Positions 17,592 through 26,074 of a stretch of 64,000 nucleotides of DNA are shown here, piece by piece. The notes under the pieces were generated by a model. That model was not told the DNA's origin. It saw nothing but the letters and a program-made list of their open reading frames with translations, and did not search any database. This stretch comes from Bacillus tianshenii. GTDB lineage: Bacteria; Bacillota; Bacilli; Bacillales; Bacillaceae_N. The stretch lies in contig CP129018.1 of NCBI GenBank assembly GCA_020524525.2, positions 3,104,115-3,168,114 on the forward strand, given 5' to 3'. The stretch's first letter is position 1. Each line of letters opens with the position of its first letter. The translations under genes were made by a program, and so were the position numbers.

Positions 17592-17621
17592 TCTCTTGGC
17601 GATTTTGTCAGGGGATTTTTT
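17592..17621 (+). terminator. Terminator of the NlpC/P60 gene
   Basis: TCTCTTGGC and GTCAGGGGA pair through nine positions including G-U pairs, followed by TTTTTTG, 40 bases after the stop codon. Confidence 0.65.
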
Positions 17622-17668
17622 GTTTTACAAATGTTGCAGGAATGTTACTTAAGTAAAGTGTTGGCAAG

Positions 17669-18139
17669 TGGGGGTGTAAGACTCCTAGGTTCATTCAATG
17701 ATGGAAAACACGTGGGGCGGGGTGTGGGTGGTGACGCCGGTGGCGGTGTCAGACCCCTCGAAGGGATGAGTGGTTATTACGGTTGAGTAGGGTGCAGTTA
17801 CACTTGGAATTGTGGAGGGGTCAGACACCTTGGTTTACTCAATGATGGAAAACACGTTATCCGGGGTGTGGGTGGTGACGCGGGTGGCGGTGTCAGACCC
17901 CTCGAGGGGATGAGTGGTTATTGCAGTTGAGTAGTGTGCGGTACCGGTTGGGATTGTGGAGGGGTCAGACACCTTGGTTTACTCAATGATGGAAAACACG
18001 TGGGGCGGGGTGTGGGTGGTGACGCGGGTGGCGGTGTCAGACCCCTCGAGGGGATGAGTGGTTATTGCGGTTGAGTAGGGTGCGGTTACACTTGGAATTG
18101 TGGAGGGGTCAGACACCTTGGTTCCCTCAATGATGGAAA
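17669..18139. repeat. Tandem array of 144-bp units (three units plus partial ends)
   Basis: The landmark CAATGATGGAAAA occurs at 17696, 17840, 17984 and 18128, an exact 144-base period. Each unit carries GGTGTCAGACCCCTC followed about 60 bases later by GAGGGGTCAGACACC, an inverted pair broken only at the central base, so each unit can form a large hairpin. Units differ at a few positions, and the first starts in a diverged GGGGTGTAAGACTCCT. No long open frame runs through all units. The core is shared with the single element at 24854-24915. Confidence 0.9.
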
Positions 18140-18180
18140 AAATATAAAGAAGCAGCTGACTTTTGAGAGTCAGCTGCTTC
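18137..18180 (-). terminator. Terminator of the 1060-residue SLH gene
   Basis: GAAGCAGCTGACT and AGTCAGCTGCTTC are perfect 13-bp arms with a six-base loop. On the minus strand they are followed by TTTATATTTTTTCC. On the plus strand a run of T follows too, so it also insulates the tandem repeat. Confidence 0.85.
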
Positions 18181-18185
18181 TTTTT

Positions 18186-21100
18186 TTAGTCTAATTCGTC
18201 GATGTCTTTGTCGTCGCCTTCGGCTTGGATTTTGATATCCAAGTCTTTAATGACGTTATCATTTTCATCTGCAATTGGTGCTTTTTGTTCGATATATTCG
18301 CCGACTAGGTCTTCAACTACATAGTCTTCTAAGTCAACGACAAGATAAATTGTTTCGTTATCGACGTAAGCTGATAACACTTCATAGCGGCCATCGCCGA
18401 CGTCGAAGGAAAGGCGTGTGACTGTTTTCGGATCAATATCGTCAGTGAATTCAATGCTGATCACGGCTTTGTCTGATTCTCCGATTGCTTCATGAACAAA
18501 GACTTGTTCTTCACCATCGTCTTCTTTCACCTTTGGTGCCACACTATCGGAAAGCTCTAAGCGGTCAAAGTCGAGCTTCTGACCGAAGCGATTTCTCGTA
18601 TAGGTTGTGGAAGCTGCGGTAATATAGACTTTCTCTTTATCATATCTTCCGTCAGAGTCCAGCTTATCATCTAGTGTGATTGTAACAGTGACATCATCAC
18701 TCTCTAGCTCAACATCTTCAATATCAATCGCTTCGCTTGAGGAATATTTGCCATTGTTGTCTTCATCAGCAAATACGATGAAGTCATCTTCTTCGAAATC
18801 ATATACTTCATCTTCTAGTTCGAGCTCTAACGTGTCCTCGTCGATCATCTTGACTGTGTCATCTTTTACACCGAATGTAGATGTTGTATCGAGTGCCACT
18901 TTGTTTGCAAAGCTTGTTGTTTTGTTGCCGTCTGCATCTGCTACGCGGCCTACTGCAAGGGAAACATTGTCAAGGTCTGCATTTTTTGCGGCGTCGATAA
19001 GGTCTTCATAGAATGTTTTGACTGTGCCTTCTAGCTCGTCATCTTCTGCGATTATGATTTCAACTTTTTCGCCTTTGTTGTATGCGTTGATATCCACTTC
19101 GATATTATCTTCATTTTTTAGCGATTCAAGTAAGTAAGTATTGTCATCAACAGTTAGTTCGTACTTATCAAGTGAAGCGACAGAATAGGTGCCTGTCTCG
19201 GCCATTTCCCGTCCGTAATCAACGACAAGAACAACCTCTTCTTCATCGTCATCCCAGATTAAGCTTCCTTCGAAGTCACTTGGTGCGTCGATACTGCCCG
19301 CTTCAAACTTTAACGTTAGTTCGTCGCTTTCGTTATCATATAAATCTTCCATATTATCAACGAATAACGTATATTCACCATTACTGAATTCACCGTAGCG
19401 TTTATCAATTGTAAGGAGAACTTTGAATTCATCTGTATTCGTATCAGCAATCTCTGCCGTTTTGATGTAAAGGTCGTCGCCATCTGCATCAACTAATTCG
19501 TAGTTACGCTTGTCTTCTGCAATGTCTTCCTTAACCGGCTCATCGAAAATCACTTCAAGCTGCACATAGCTGCTGTTTGCATCGTCTTCATCTAGCATCT
19601 TTACTGATTTTACACTTGGTGCTGTGTCATCGTCTTGCAGTGCGACCTTCTTGCGGATTGTGCTATTTTCATTGCCCCATAGGTCTTGAAGGGCATCGTT
19701 ATCAATAATTAACTCACCATCACCTGGGATCGGCTCGTCCTCATCAAATGTAATCACAATTTCATTACGCTTCGTAAGGGTAACGGATGCTGCGTCAATG
19801 CCTCGGTCTGTATGATGGAAGAAGCCTTCAATGTATCGCGTGTCTGCTAGTTCAATATCTTTGTTGAATACAAGTGTCGCTTTATTCGGATAGATATTCT
19901 TCACTTCGATAAGCTCTGGAGCAGATGTGTCGTAATCAACGTTGAAATCAAATTCCTGCTCTTCAAGCTTGAAGCCGAAATAATCACGTAAGTCATCATT
20001 TACAGTTAGGGTGTATGTTTTATTATCATCTAGTTCGTCGTATAGTTTTAAATTAGCCACTTTTCCATGTTCATAAACTTTCACTTCTTTCACACGCGGG
20101 CCATCTTCTAGATCGAATGCATCCTCAATATCGCGATTCGTTACTTCCTTGCCGTTCTCTGTCTTGAAGTTCATCGGTTCTGAGAACTCTACTTGAATAA
20201 TATCCTCAGCAATTGCTTTTGCGTTTTCAATTTCAGGCGGTACGGTGTCACGCAAACGAATATCGAAATCTTCTTCATCGCCGGTAATGGCTTTATCAAC
20301 TATCAGCTCGAACTTTCCTTGACGCGTTTCTTTTACCGTTAAGATAAGCTTGTTGTCCTGCAGTGTTGCATCTAATAGTTCAACCTCTTTGTCATCTGAA
20401 TCTCTTAACTCATAGTATGTCAGGTTCTCAGGGTGTCCTCCGTCGAAGCGTGTATGGTTAAATGTTAGTTCAATTTGCTTTAAGTTCAGGGCTTCTGCTT
20501 TCTCAATCGCTAAGTCCAATTCTTCCACGTACACGGTAATGTATGCTTTCTCTTCTGTTCCATCTACTGTTCCAGTTAGTTCATATTTGCCTTCTTTGCT
20601 TGTATCGATACTGCTATTATTCCATTCGACGTTCGCTTCTTTTTTTGTACCGTCTTTGTATGTAACTTGAATTTTTTCTGGTAAATCGACCTTTCCGCCC
20701 ACACTAATGACAAGATCATCCACTCGTTCTACACCAGCAATTTCACTTTCATTATGGTTGAAGCCTCGGAAGAAGAACGTCGCAAACTGCGCACGTGTCA
20801 CCCCTTCATTCGGCGCGTATGTACCGTCAGTGTTCCCGGTTGTAATGCCATTCTGGTAAAGAATTTCGATATTCTTCCGGTGTTCATCTGATGCCTGTTC
20901 TAAGTCTGTCAGCGGCACGTCTACACCTGGTTTTTCTTCTAAGTTAAAGGCACGGACAAGCCATGTTGCCATAATTTCACGAGTTAATGCCTCTTTCGGT
21001 TCGAATGCTCCTTCCGCACCTGTAACAATTCCCGCTCCAAGCATCGCCGCAATCTTATCCGCATTCGGGGTTTGCGCATTAACATCAGAATAGGCTTTCA

Positions 21101-21368
21101 GCTTCTCAACCGCATCAACAGGCACGTCCAGCTTCAACGCACGCACAAACATAATCGCCGCATGCTCCCGCATAATCGTTTGATTCGGTTTGAACGTCCC
21201 GTCTGGATACCCGGTAATGACCCCTTTATCAACCAATGATTGAACAGGCTTATAATAAACACTTGTATCTTTCAAATCAGGAAAATAAGCTGCTGAAGCA
21301 GACGACACCGCAGTCGTCGCCGCTACCGCAGTAACCGCTGCTGTAGCTAGAAATTTTTTATATGACAT
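18186..21368 (-). CDS. SLH-domain surface protein with Big_4 and Ig-like repeats
   Basis: A 1060-residue acidic exported protein. The signal peptide (about 1-27) is followed by three SLH domains (about 28-70, 85-135, 145-195; GYPDGTFKPNQTI, GAEGAFEPKEAL, GNTDGTYAPNEGV), a Big_4-type Ig domain (about 205-270, ITVYVEE at its end), and SbsA/Big_5-like repeats rich in Asp/Glu. It should bind the wall through SLH and project the repeats outward. It is a second S-layer or S-layer-associated protein. I place the start at the ATG at 21368 (MSYKKFL), six bases after AAGGGGA; the upstream ATG at 21386 lacks a site. The start resembles MKSYKKFL of the 1360-residue protein. Confidence 0.88.
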   Translation of the reverse strand: MSYKKFLATAAVTAVAATTAVSSASAAYFPDLKDTSVYYKPVQSLVDKGVITGYPDGTFKPNQTIMREHAAIMFVRALKLDVPVDAVEKLKAYSDVNAQTPNADKIAAMLGAGIVTGAEGAFEPKEALTREIMATWLVRAFNLEEKPGVDVPLTDLEQASDEHRKNIEILYQNGITTGNTDGTYAPNEGVTRAQFATFFFRGFNHNESEIAGVERVDDLVISVGGKVDLPEKIQVTYKDGTKKEANVEWNNSSIDTSKEGKYELTGTVDGTEEKAYITVYVEELDLAIEKAEALNLKQIELTFNHTRFDGGHPENLTYYELRDSDDKEVELLDATLQDNKLILTVKETRQGKFELIVDKAITGDEEDFDIRLRDTVPPEIENAKAIAEDIIQVEFSEPMNFKTENGKEVTNRDIEDAFDLEDGPRVKEVKVYEHGKVANLKLYDELDDNKTYTLTVNDDLRDYFGFKLEEQEFDFNVDYDTSAPELIEVKNIYPNKATLVFNKDIELADTRYIEGFFHHTDRGIDAASVTLTKRNEIVITFDEDEPIPGDGELIIDNDALQDLWGNENSTIRKKVALQDDDTAPSVKSVKMLDEDDANSSYVQLEVIFDEPVKEDIAEDKRNYELVDADGDDLYIKTAEIADTNTDEFKVLLTIDKRYGEFSNGEYTLFVDNMEDLYDNESDELTLKFEAGSIDAPSDFEGSLIWDDDEEEVVLVVDYGREMAETGTYSVASLDKYELTVDDNTYLLESLKNEDNIEVDINAYNKGEKVEIIIAEDDELEGTVKTFYEDLIDAAKNADLDNVSLAVGRVADADGNKTTSFANKVALDTTSTFGVKDDTVKMIDEDTLELELEDEVYDFEEDDFIVFADEDNNGKYSSSEAIDIEDVELESDDVTVTITLDDKLDSDGRYDKEKVYITAASTTYTRNRFGQKLDFDRLELSDSVAPKVKEDDGEEQVFVHEAIGESDKAVISIEFTDDIDPKTVTRLSFDVGDGRYEVLSAYVDNETIYLVVDLEDYVVEDLVGEYIEQKAPIADENDNVIKDLDIKIQAEGDDKDIDELD

Positions 21369-21556
21369 CTTCATTCCCCTTTCCATTCATAAGACTCTAG
21401 ATTCATAGATTAAGAACTAACTTGAAATAGAAGAAAGTTTTGGTAACTTTAGCTTACACTATGCAACAAGGCATAGGCAAGAAGACGAAAGCCCTTATCT
21501 ATAGGACGAAGAAAATAATGGAAAGTTTTAGGGGAGGAGTGTGAGCCTTTCTCCAA

Positions 21557-21588
21557 TAAAAAAGCCTGACCCCTCAATTGAGAGCCAG
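21557..21588 (-). terminator. Terminator of the small acidic lipoprotein gene
   Basis: On the minus strand CTGGCTCT pairs with GGGGTCAG (with G-U pairs) around CAATTGA and is followed by GCTTTTTTATT, ten bases after the stop codon. Confidence 0.65.
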
Positions 21589-21598
21589 ACTTGTTGAG

Positions 21599-21772
21599 TT
21601 ATTCTGTCATTTCACCTTCGCCGCCGTCTTCACCATTGCCGCCATTCTCTTCTTGTTGTTGCTCCATTTCCTCTCCGCCTTCTTCAGGCTCTTCACCACC
21701 GCCGCAAGCAGTAAGAAGTGTTAACGCCATTGACGCTGAAAGAAATGCAGCAGCCCATTTTTTCATTTTCAT
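21599..21772 (-). CDS. Small acidic Gly/Glu-rich lipoprotein
   Basis: A 57-residue protein: signal segment MKMKKWAAAFLSASMALT, lipobox LTAC (Cys23), then a tail made almost only of Gly, Glu, Gln and Asn with no expected fold. A strong RBS (AAAGGAGG, eight bases before ATG) and a terminator directly after the stop make it a convincing independent gene despite its size. The function is unknown; similar short acidic lipoproteins occur in Bacillus. The low-complexity tail may act as a charged surface spacer. Confidence 0.7.
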   Translation of the reverse strand: MKMKKWAAAFLSASMALTLLTACGGGEEPEEGGEEMEQQQEENGGNGEDGGEGEMTE

Positions 21773-21871
21773 CGTTCATTCCTCCTTTAGTATGTAAGCT
21801 CATAGATAGCCTACCCAGCAAGGAGGAAGAAAATTCTTAAGGTTATGTAAGGAATTTGTAAATAGCTATGA

Positions 21872-22303
21872 TTATTGCTTGTCACCAAGCGCAAAGGTAA
21901 TTTCTGTTTCACATACGACTTCACCATCAACCGTCGCAACGCCTTTACCCTTACCAATTGTTGCTTTACTGCGTGTTATTTCTACTTCTAAGCGCAGCTG
22001 GTCCCCTGGCTTCACTTGACGCTTGAATCGGCATTTATCAATTCCGCCAAAGAATGCAAGACGGCCTTTGTTTTCTTCTTTCTTCAGCATCGCCACTGCA
22101 CCAACCTGAGCAAGCGCCTCAACAATCAATACGCCGGGCATAACCGGGTAATCAGGAAAGTGACCGTTGAAGAAATCCTCATTTGCCGTCACATTCTTAA
22201 TCCCAACACAGCGTTTTCCTTCTTCAATCTCAACCACCTTATCCACCAACAAGAATGGATAGCGATGCGGAATAATCTCTTTGATTTCATTAATATCTAA
22301 CAT
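21872..22303 (-). CDS. fabZ: 3-hydroxyacyl-[acyl-carrier-protein] dehydratase FabZ
   Basis: A 143-residue hot-dog-fold dehydratase of type II fatty acid synthesis that removes water from 3-hydroxyacyl-ACP. It has [10 protein letters not shown] at residues 12-21, the catalytic His48 in [12 protein letters not shown] and Glu62 in IVEALAQ. The start at 22303 is nine bases after GGAG; an ATG 21 bases upstream would put that site inside the gene. It follows flhO-flhP-epuA, as in other Bacillaceae, with an Rpn-family remnant inserted between epuA and fabZ. Confidence 0.93.
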   Translation of the reverse strand: MLDINEIKEIIPHRYPFLLVDKVVEIEEGKRCVGIKNVTANEDFFNGHFPDYPVMPGVLIVEALAQVGAVAMLKKEENKGRLAFFGGIDKCRFKRQVKPGDQLRLEVEITRSKATIGKGKGVATVDGEVVCETEITFALGDKQ

Positions 22304-22317
22304 GATCTTCAGCTCCT

Positions 22318-22656
22318 TTAACAAAATGACAGGGAGAGCAATTTACTCCCCCTGCTTACTTCTTGCAGTTGTTGAATTTCCTTTATAGAAAGCTCTGTAT
22401 ACTTGGCAATTGACTCTAAGTCCATACCTGAAGCTAATAAGTTAAGAGCAATTGCTTTAGCTTTGGACTTTTCACCTTGAGCCAGCCCTTTTTTTAGTCC
22501 CTCTTCCCGACCTTCTTCCATTGCTTTCTGAGTTCGCAGCTCCGCTTCGCGGTGAAAGGAATATTCATCCAACACTTCTTTCAGCCTTGCTTCATATTCT
22601 AGCCTTGTGCGTTCGTCGCTACTCATCTTTTCCCAATTTCGAATGGCATCAATATC
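22318..22656 (-). pseudogene. C-terminal remnant of an Rpn-family nuclease/transposase gene
   Basis: About 110 codons match the C-terminal part typical of Rpn proteins: WEKMSSDERTRLEYEARLKE, the AMEEGREEGLKKGLAQGEK helix, and a final LNLLASGMDLESIAKYTEL ... IKEIQQL segment. The whole nuclease core is missing and no RBS or sensible start exists; the frame extends upstream to 22713 only by chance. It lies between epuA and fabZ, 14 bases before the fabZ start, and is evidence of a past insertion and decay in an otherwise conserved operon. Confidence 0.75.
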
Positions 22657-22745
22657 CAAGACACTCGCACACCATCCTCTAGCTTTTCCTCTATTATACC
22701 ACACCCCACCCAACTAACCCCTAACCAACTAACCAATAAAAAGAA

Positions 22746-22780
22746 CCAAAAAACAGGCACCCTAAACAAGGCCCCTGTCT
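22746..22780 (-). terminator. Possible weak terminator or repeat remnant after epuA
   Basis: On the minus strand ACAGGGGCC..GGGTGCCTGT forms an imperfect hairpin followed by TTTTTTGG. The sequence CAGGCACCCT also resembles the REP-like cores at 6.3-7.3 kb. Confidence 0.45.
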
Positions 22781-22809
22781 CTCTTAACTTCTATTCTCTT
22801 CCACACCAG

Positions 22810-23115
22810 TTACTCAACTGGCGGGACATCTTCTGTAATCAAGTCAACGAGTTTCGTCCATGTTGACGTCTTAATTGCATCGAGTGGTTCTCCGTCACCA
22901 ATCACTCCGTAGCCGACCATGAGGCCAGCTGTAAGGCTTAGTAGCATAAGTAGAATCACGATAACTAAGCGCATCCAAATTGGAATGAGGCGAGCGCGGC
23001 GTTTGCGAGGATACTTCTTTTCTTCTGAAGTTGATTGCTCCTCTTTGTGTTCTTGATGGCTCTTATTAAAGCGATTTGGCGGATCATCTGTTTTAAGCTG
23101 AACATCTGCTGACAT
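22810..23115 (-). CDS. EpuA-family small membrane protein (often labelled RNA polymerase subunit beta)
   Basis: A 101-residue protein with a charged cytoplasmic N-terminus (Lys/Arg-rich KKYPRKRRARLIP), one membrane helix (about 47-70) and a short outer segment. The block WMRLVIVILLMLLSLTAGLMVGYGVIGDG is characteristic of the EpuA family that sits between flhP and fabZ in many Bacillaceae (known family position). It has no similarity to RpoB, so the common automatic label is misleading. The function is unknown. The RBS is AGGAGG, and the gene follows flhP by 25 bases. Confidence 0.8.
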   Translation of the reverse strand: MSADVQLKTDDPPNRFNKSHQEHKEEQSTSEEKKYPRKRRARLIPIWMRLVIVILLMLLSLTAGLMVGYGVIGDGEPLDAIKTSTWTKLVDLITEDVPPVE

Positions 23116-23140
23116 TAGAAGTACCCTCCTTTCCTTTAGG

Positions 23141-23983
23141 TTATGTGCGAAGCCCGTTTACAAGCTGCATCATTTGATCAGAGATCGAAATGGATTTGGC
23201 GTTGAATTGATATTGACGCTGTGACGTCATCAATTCGGTCATTTCTTGCCCCATATCAACATTCGACATCTCTAGTGCACGCTGCTTCACGCCTACTTGC
23301 TGTGGGTCAGCTGGCGCAACAACGTCTTGCTCTGCAATCCCTAGTTCTTGAAGATTTGGCAGGGCGAACTGATTGTCACCTGCAGAAACGAGCAGCTGTG
23401 GGCGGATCACTTCACTTACAGCAATTTGCCCGGCATTTTGCTGCGGTCCTGTTGGCATGTCAATCATAATTTGCCCGCTTTCATCAATATTAATCTTTTC
23501 AAATCCAGCGGGGATCTGAATTGGGCCATTCGTGCCGAGCACACGATCACCATTTGCAGTGACTAAGTCCAGTACATTCGGGTTGCCTGCAGATGGTGAG
23601 ACATAGAATGCTCCATCACGCGTATAGCGTGTTGTCACTTGTCCGTTATTATCGACAGACGAGATTTCAAAGAAATGATTTTCTTTTGCTAGCGCAAGGT
23701 CCAGGTCACGATCCGTTGTCTTAATACCGCCTTGTTCAAGCACAAGCTCTGTTTCAGACAAACGGGCTCCGACGCCTGTACGGATCCCATTTGGGGTACG
23801 GCGGCCTGTCTCTTCTGCTTCACGTCGTTGATTATCGAACTGCTGTACGAGCAAATCTTGAAAGTTCGTTTCGCGGCGTTTGTAACCGTTCGTATTCGAA
23901 TTGGCCAAGTTGTGTCCGATTGTATCAATCTTACGCTGTAACTGTCCCATTGACACTGACGCATTAATCATTGAACGATTCAT
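23141..23983 (-). CDS. flhP: Flagellar hook-basal body protein FlhP (FlgG-like)
   Basis: A 280-residue rod/hook-family protein. The N-terminal rod motif includes NLANSNTNGYKRRE (about residues 26-39), followed by the FlgE/F/G beta domain and the C-terminal DUF1078 helix (LEMSNVDMGQEMTELMTSQR ... QMMQLVNGLR). In B. subtilis FlhO and FlhP are distal rod proteins needed for hook completion. The start ATG follows AAGGGG. It lies 15 bases after flhO, so the two are translated from one mRNA with mbl upstream. Confidence 0.92.
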   Translation of the reverse strand: MNRSMINASVSMGQLQRKIDTIGHNLANSNTNGYKRRETNFQDLLVQQFDNQRREAEETGRRTPNGIRTGVGARLSETELVLEQGGIKTTDRDLDLALAKENHFFEISSVDNNGQVTTRYTRDGAFYVSPSAGNPNVLDLVTANGDRVLGTNGPIQIPAGFEKINIDESGQIMIDMPTGPQQNAGQIAVSEVIRPQLLVSAGDNQFALPNLQELGIAEQDVVAPADPQQVGVKQRALEMSNVDMGQEMTELMTSQRQYQFNAKSISISDQMMQLVNGLRT

Positions 23984-23998
23984 ACTTTAAACCCCTTC

Positions 23999-24832
23999 CT
24001 ATCTTACACGGCCTACTTCATTCACAGCCTTGTCCATGCTCTGGTCATATGCACGAAGGACACGCTGGTTCACTTCAAACGTCCGGTAAGCCGTCATCAT
24101 ATCTGTCATCGTCTGCTGCACATCAACATTCGAACGCTCTTCAAATCCTTGCTTTAAGGAATAAGCAATATCAGCATTTCCGATTGCACTGTTCAACGCA
24201 CCACCGCCGTCAACTGCAAATAAGCCGTTTCCTTCCTTAATAAGCGCATCAGGATTATCCGCAAAGGTAACATTAATTTGCGCAACTTCCACTCCGCCTT
24301 CTAATACCGTTCCATCATCTCTTACCGTAAAGTCATTACCAAACAGCTGAATCGGATTTCCATCTGCACTCAGCACATAGTTCCCTTCGTTTGTCACAAG
24401 GCTTCCATTCGCGTCCAATGAGAAATCCCCATTACGAGTATAACGCGGCTCTCCATTCGCATTCTGCACTTCAAAGAACAAAGCACCCGGCAGATTTGTT
24501 TCTTCATTAATCGGTACATTCTGTGATAAGAGGGCAATATCCGTATTCCGGCCTGTTTGACGCAAATCTCCTTGCGTCATATTCGGAATCGTTTCCTGCA
24601 AGTATACCCCCGTATTAATCGGCCCTAATAATTTCGAATTCTTAAACGTACGATTATTTGGCATTTCTTCTGTATTATACACGCTCATTAACATCTCTGG
24701 AAACGCACGCAAGGATGCCCGGTCCGCCTTATAACCTGGCGTATTGGCATTTGATAAGTTATTTGTCAGCATTTCTTGACGACGCTGCTGCGCCATCATG
24801 CCTGCTGCTGCTGTATAGTAACCACGAAGCAT
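23999..24832 (-). CDS. flhO: Flagellar basal-body rod protein FlhO (FlgF/FlgG-like)
   Basis: A 277-residue protein with the rod signature NLSNANTPGYKAD near residues 25-37, a central FlgF/G beta domain (GDLRQTGRNTDIAL, RYTRNGDFSLDANGSLV) and a C-terminal helix with RSNVDVQQTMTDMMTAYRTF. Together with FlhP it builds the distal rod. The RBS GAGGAGG is well spaced. The 81-base gap to mbl is filled by an inverted pair of REP-like elements, which may affect read-through from mbl. Confidence 0.92.
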   Translation of the reverse strand: MLRGYYTAAAGMMAQQRRQEMLTNNLSNANTPGYKADRASLRAFPEMLMSVYNTEEMPNNRTFKNSKLLGPINTGVYLQETIPNMTQGDLRQTGRNTDIALLSQNVPINEETNLPGALFFEVQNANGEPRYTRNGDFSLDANGSLVTNEGNYVLSADGNPIQLFGNDFTVRDDGTVLEGGVEVAQINVTFADNPDALIKEGNGLFAVDGGGALNSAIGNADIAYSLKQGFEERSNVDVQQTMTDMMTAYRTFEVNQRVLRAYDQSMDKAVNEVGRVR

Positions 24833-24853
24833 GGTTTAGCCTCCTCTTTGCTT

Positions 24854-24915
24854 AGGGTCAGACCCCTCTGCTATATATGGAGTAGCCGAAAGGTTGGGTG
24901 GAGGGGTCAGACCCT
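24854..24915. repeat. Inverted pair of REP-like elements between mbl and flhO
   Basis: AGGGTCAGACCCCTC (24854-24868) and GAGGGGTCAGACCCT (24901-24915) are inverted copies differing only at the central base, separated by 32 bases. The last bases overlap the mbl stop codon. This is a single unit of the element type that is tandemly amplified at 17669-18139. Confidence 0.8.
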
Positions 24916-25915
24916 ATCCTAATCTATTCTTCGGCAACTTATCGATATTTTCAAGCATCATTCCTGTTCCCATTGCGACACAATTCATTGGATTTTCCGC
25001 AACGAATACAGGTACTTTCAATTCATCTGCCAGTAATTGGTCGATTCCATGCAGGAGTGCTCCGCCTCCAGTTAGAATGACACCTTTATCGATAATATCT
25101 GCCGATAATTCAGGCGGCGTTCGTTCTAAGACACTCTTTGCTGCTTGTACAATTAATGATACAGGCTCTTGGAGTGCATGTTCAATCTCTTGGGAACGGA
25201 CGGTAATCGTTCTCGGCAAGCCGGATACCATGTCACGTCCGCGAATATCAATCTCTTCGTTGCGAGCTCCTGGAAATACCGTCGCAACTTGAATCTTAAT
25301 ATCTTCAGCTGTTCGTTCACCGATCAGCAATTTATATTCTTTCTTAATGTACGCAAGGATTTCATTATCGAACTTGTCCCCTGCCATTTTAATAGAAGAG
25401 GCGGTGACAATATCGCCCATCGAAAGAACGGCAACATCTGTTGTTCCACCGCCGATGTCGACAACCATATTTCCGCTCGGTTCGAATATATCCATCCCAG
25501 CACCGATTGCCGCAACTTTCGGTTCTTCTTCTAGGAAAACACGCTTACTGCCGCTCTTCTCAGCCGCTTCACGAATCGCCTTCTGCTCAACCGATGTAAT
25601 ATTAGTCGGGCAGCAAATCAATACACGCGGCTTCGAAAGAAATCCTTTCACATTAATCTTATCAATAAAATGCTTCAACATCGCTTCCGTCACTTCAAAG
25701 TCAGCAATTACGCCATCTTTGAGCGGACGAAGTGCAACGATATTTCCAGGAGTTCGACCTACCATTCGTCGGGCTTCTTCACCAACCGCAAGGGCCTTCC
25801 CTGTATTTCGATCGATTGCTACAACGGATGGTTCATCAAGAACAATCCCTTTTCCTTTCACATGTATGAGCACATTAGCTGTACCTAAATCGATGCCGAT
25901 ATCTCTCGCAAACAT
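24914..25915 (-). CDS. mbl: MreB-like actin homologue Mbl
   Basis: A 333-residue actin-fold ATPase of the MreB/Mbl/MreBH group, with phosphate-1 DLGTANVLIH near residue 9, phosphate-2 VVDIGGGTTDVAVLS and the adenosine motif ILTGGGALLHGID. It polymerises under the membrane and guides the elongation machinery along the cylinder. The position directly behind spoIIID and before flhO identifies it as Mbl rather than MreB. The RBS is GGGAGG. The stop codon lies within a REP-like element. Confidence 0.93.
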   Translation of the reverse strand: MFARDIGIDLGTANVLIHVKGKGIVLDEPSVVAIDRNTGKALAVGEEARRMVGRTPGNIVALRPLKDGVIADFEVTEAMLKHFIDKINVKGFLSKPRVLICCPTNITSVEQKAIREAAEKSGSKRVFLEEEPKVAAIGAGMDIFEPSGNMVVDIGGGTTDVAVLSMGDIVTASSIKMAGDKFDNEILAYIKKEYKLLIGERTAEDIKIQVATVFPGARNEEIDIRGRDMVSGLPRTITVRSQEIEHALQEPVSLIVQAAKSVLERTPPELSADIIDKGVILTGGGALLHGIDQLLADELKVPVFVAENPMNCVAMGTGMMLENIDKLPKNRLG

Positions 25916-26074
25916 TCCTTTCGTTCCTCCCTATTCCATATCAGAAACAATTGTTCGAACATATTTCACTAATCATATATTTTACCACATAATCAATGGA
26001 AACAGAGAGATTCTGGCAAAAGTTTTGTGAAAATGTAACGATGTCTGAAGTCATCGAGAGATATCAGCATGATT

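Noticed and set aside
17669-18139. CRISPR-like array
   Set aside because: The period is 144 bases, the whole unit is repeated, there are no unique spacers, and no cas gene is near.
22810-23115. RNA polymerase subunit
   Set aside because: The common automatic label for this family is not supported; the protein is a single-helix membrane protein without RNA polymerase motifs.
25347-26030. 227-codon plus-strand frame opposite mbl
   Set aside because: Antisense to a highly conserved gene with no protein features of its own.
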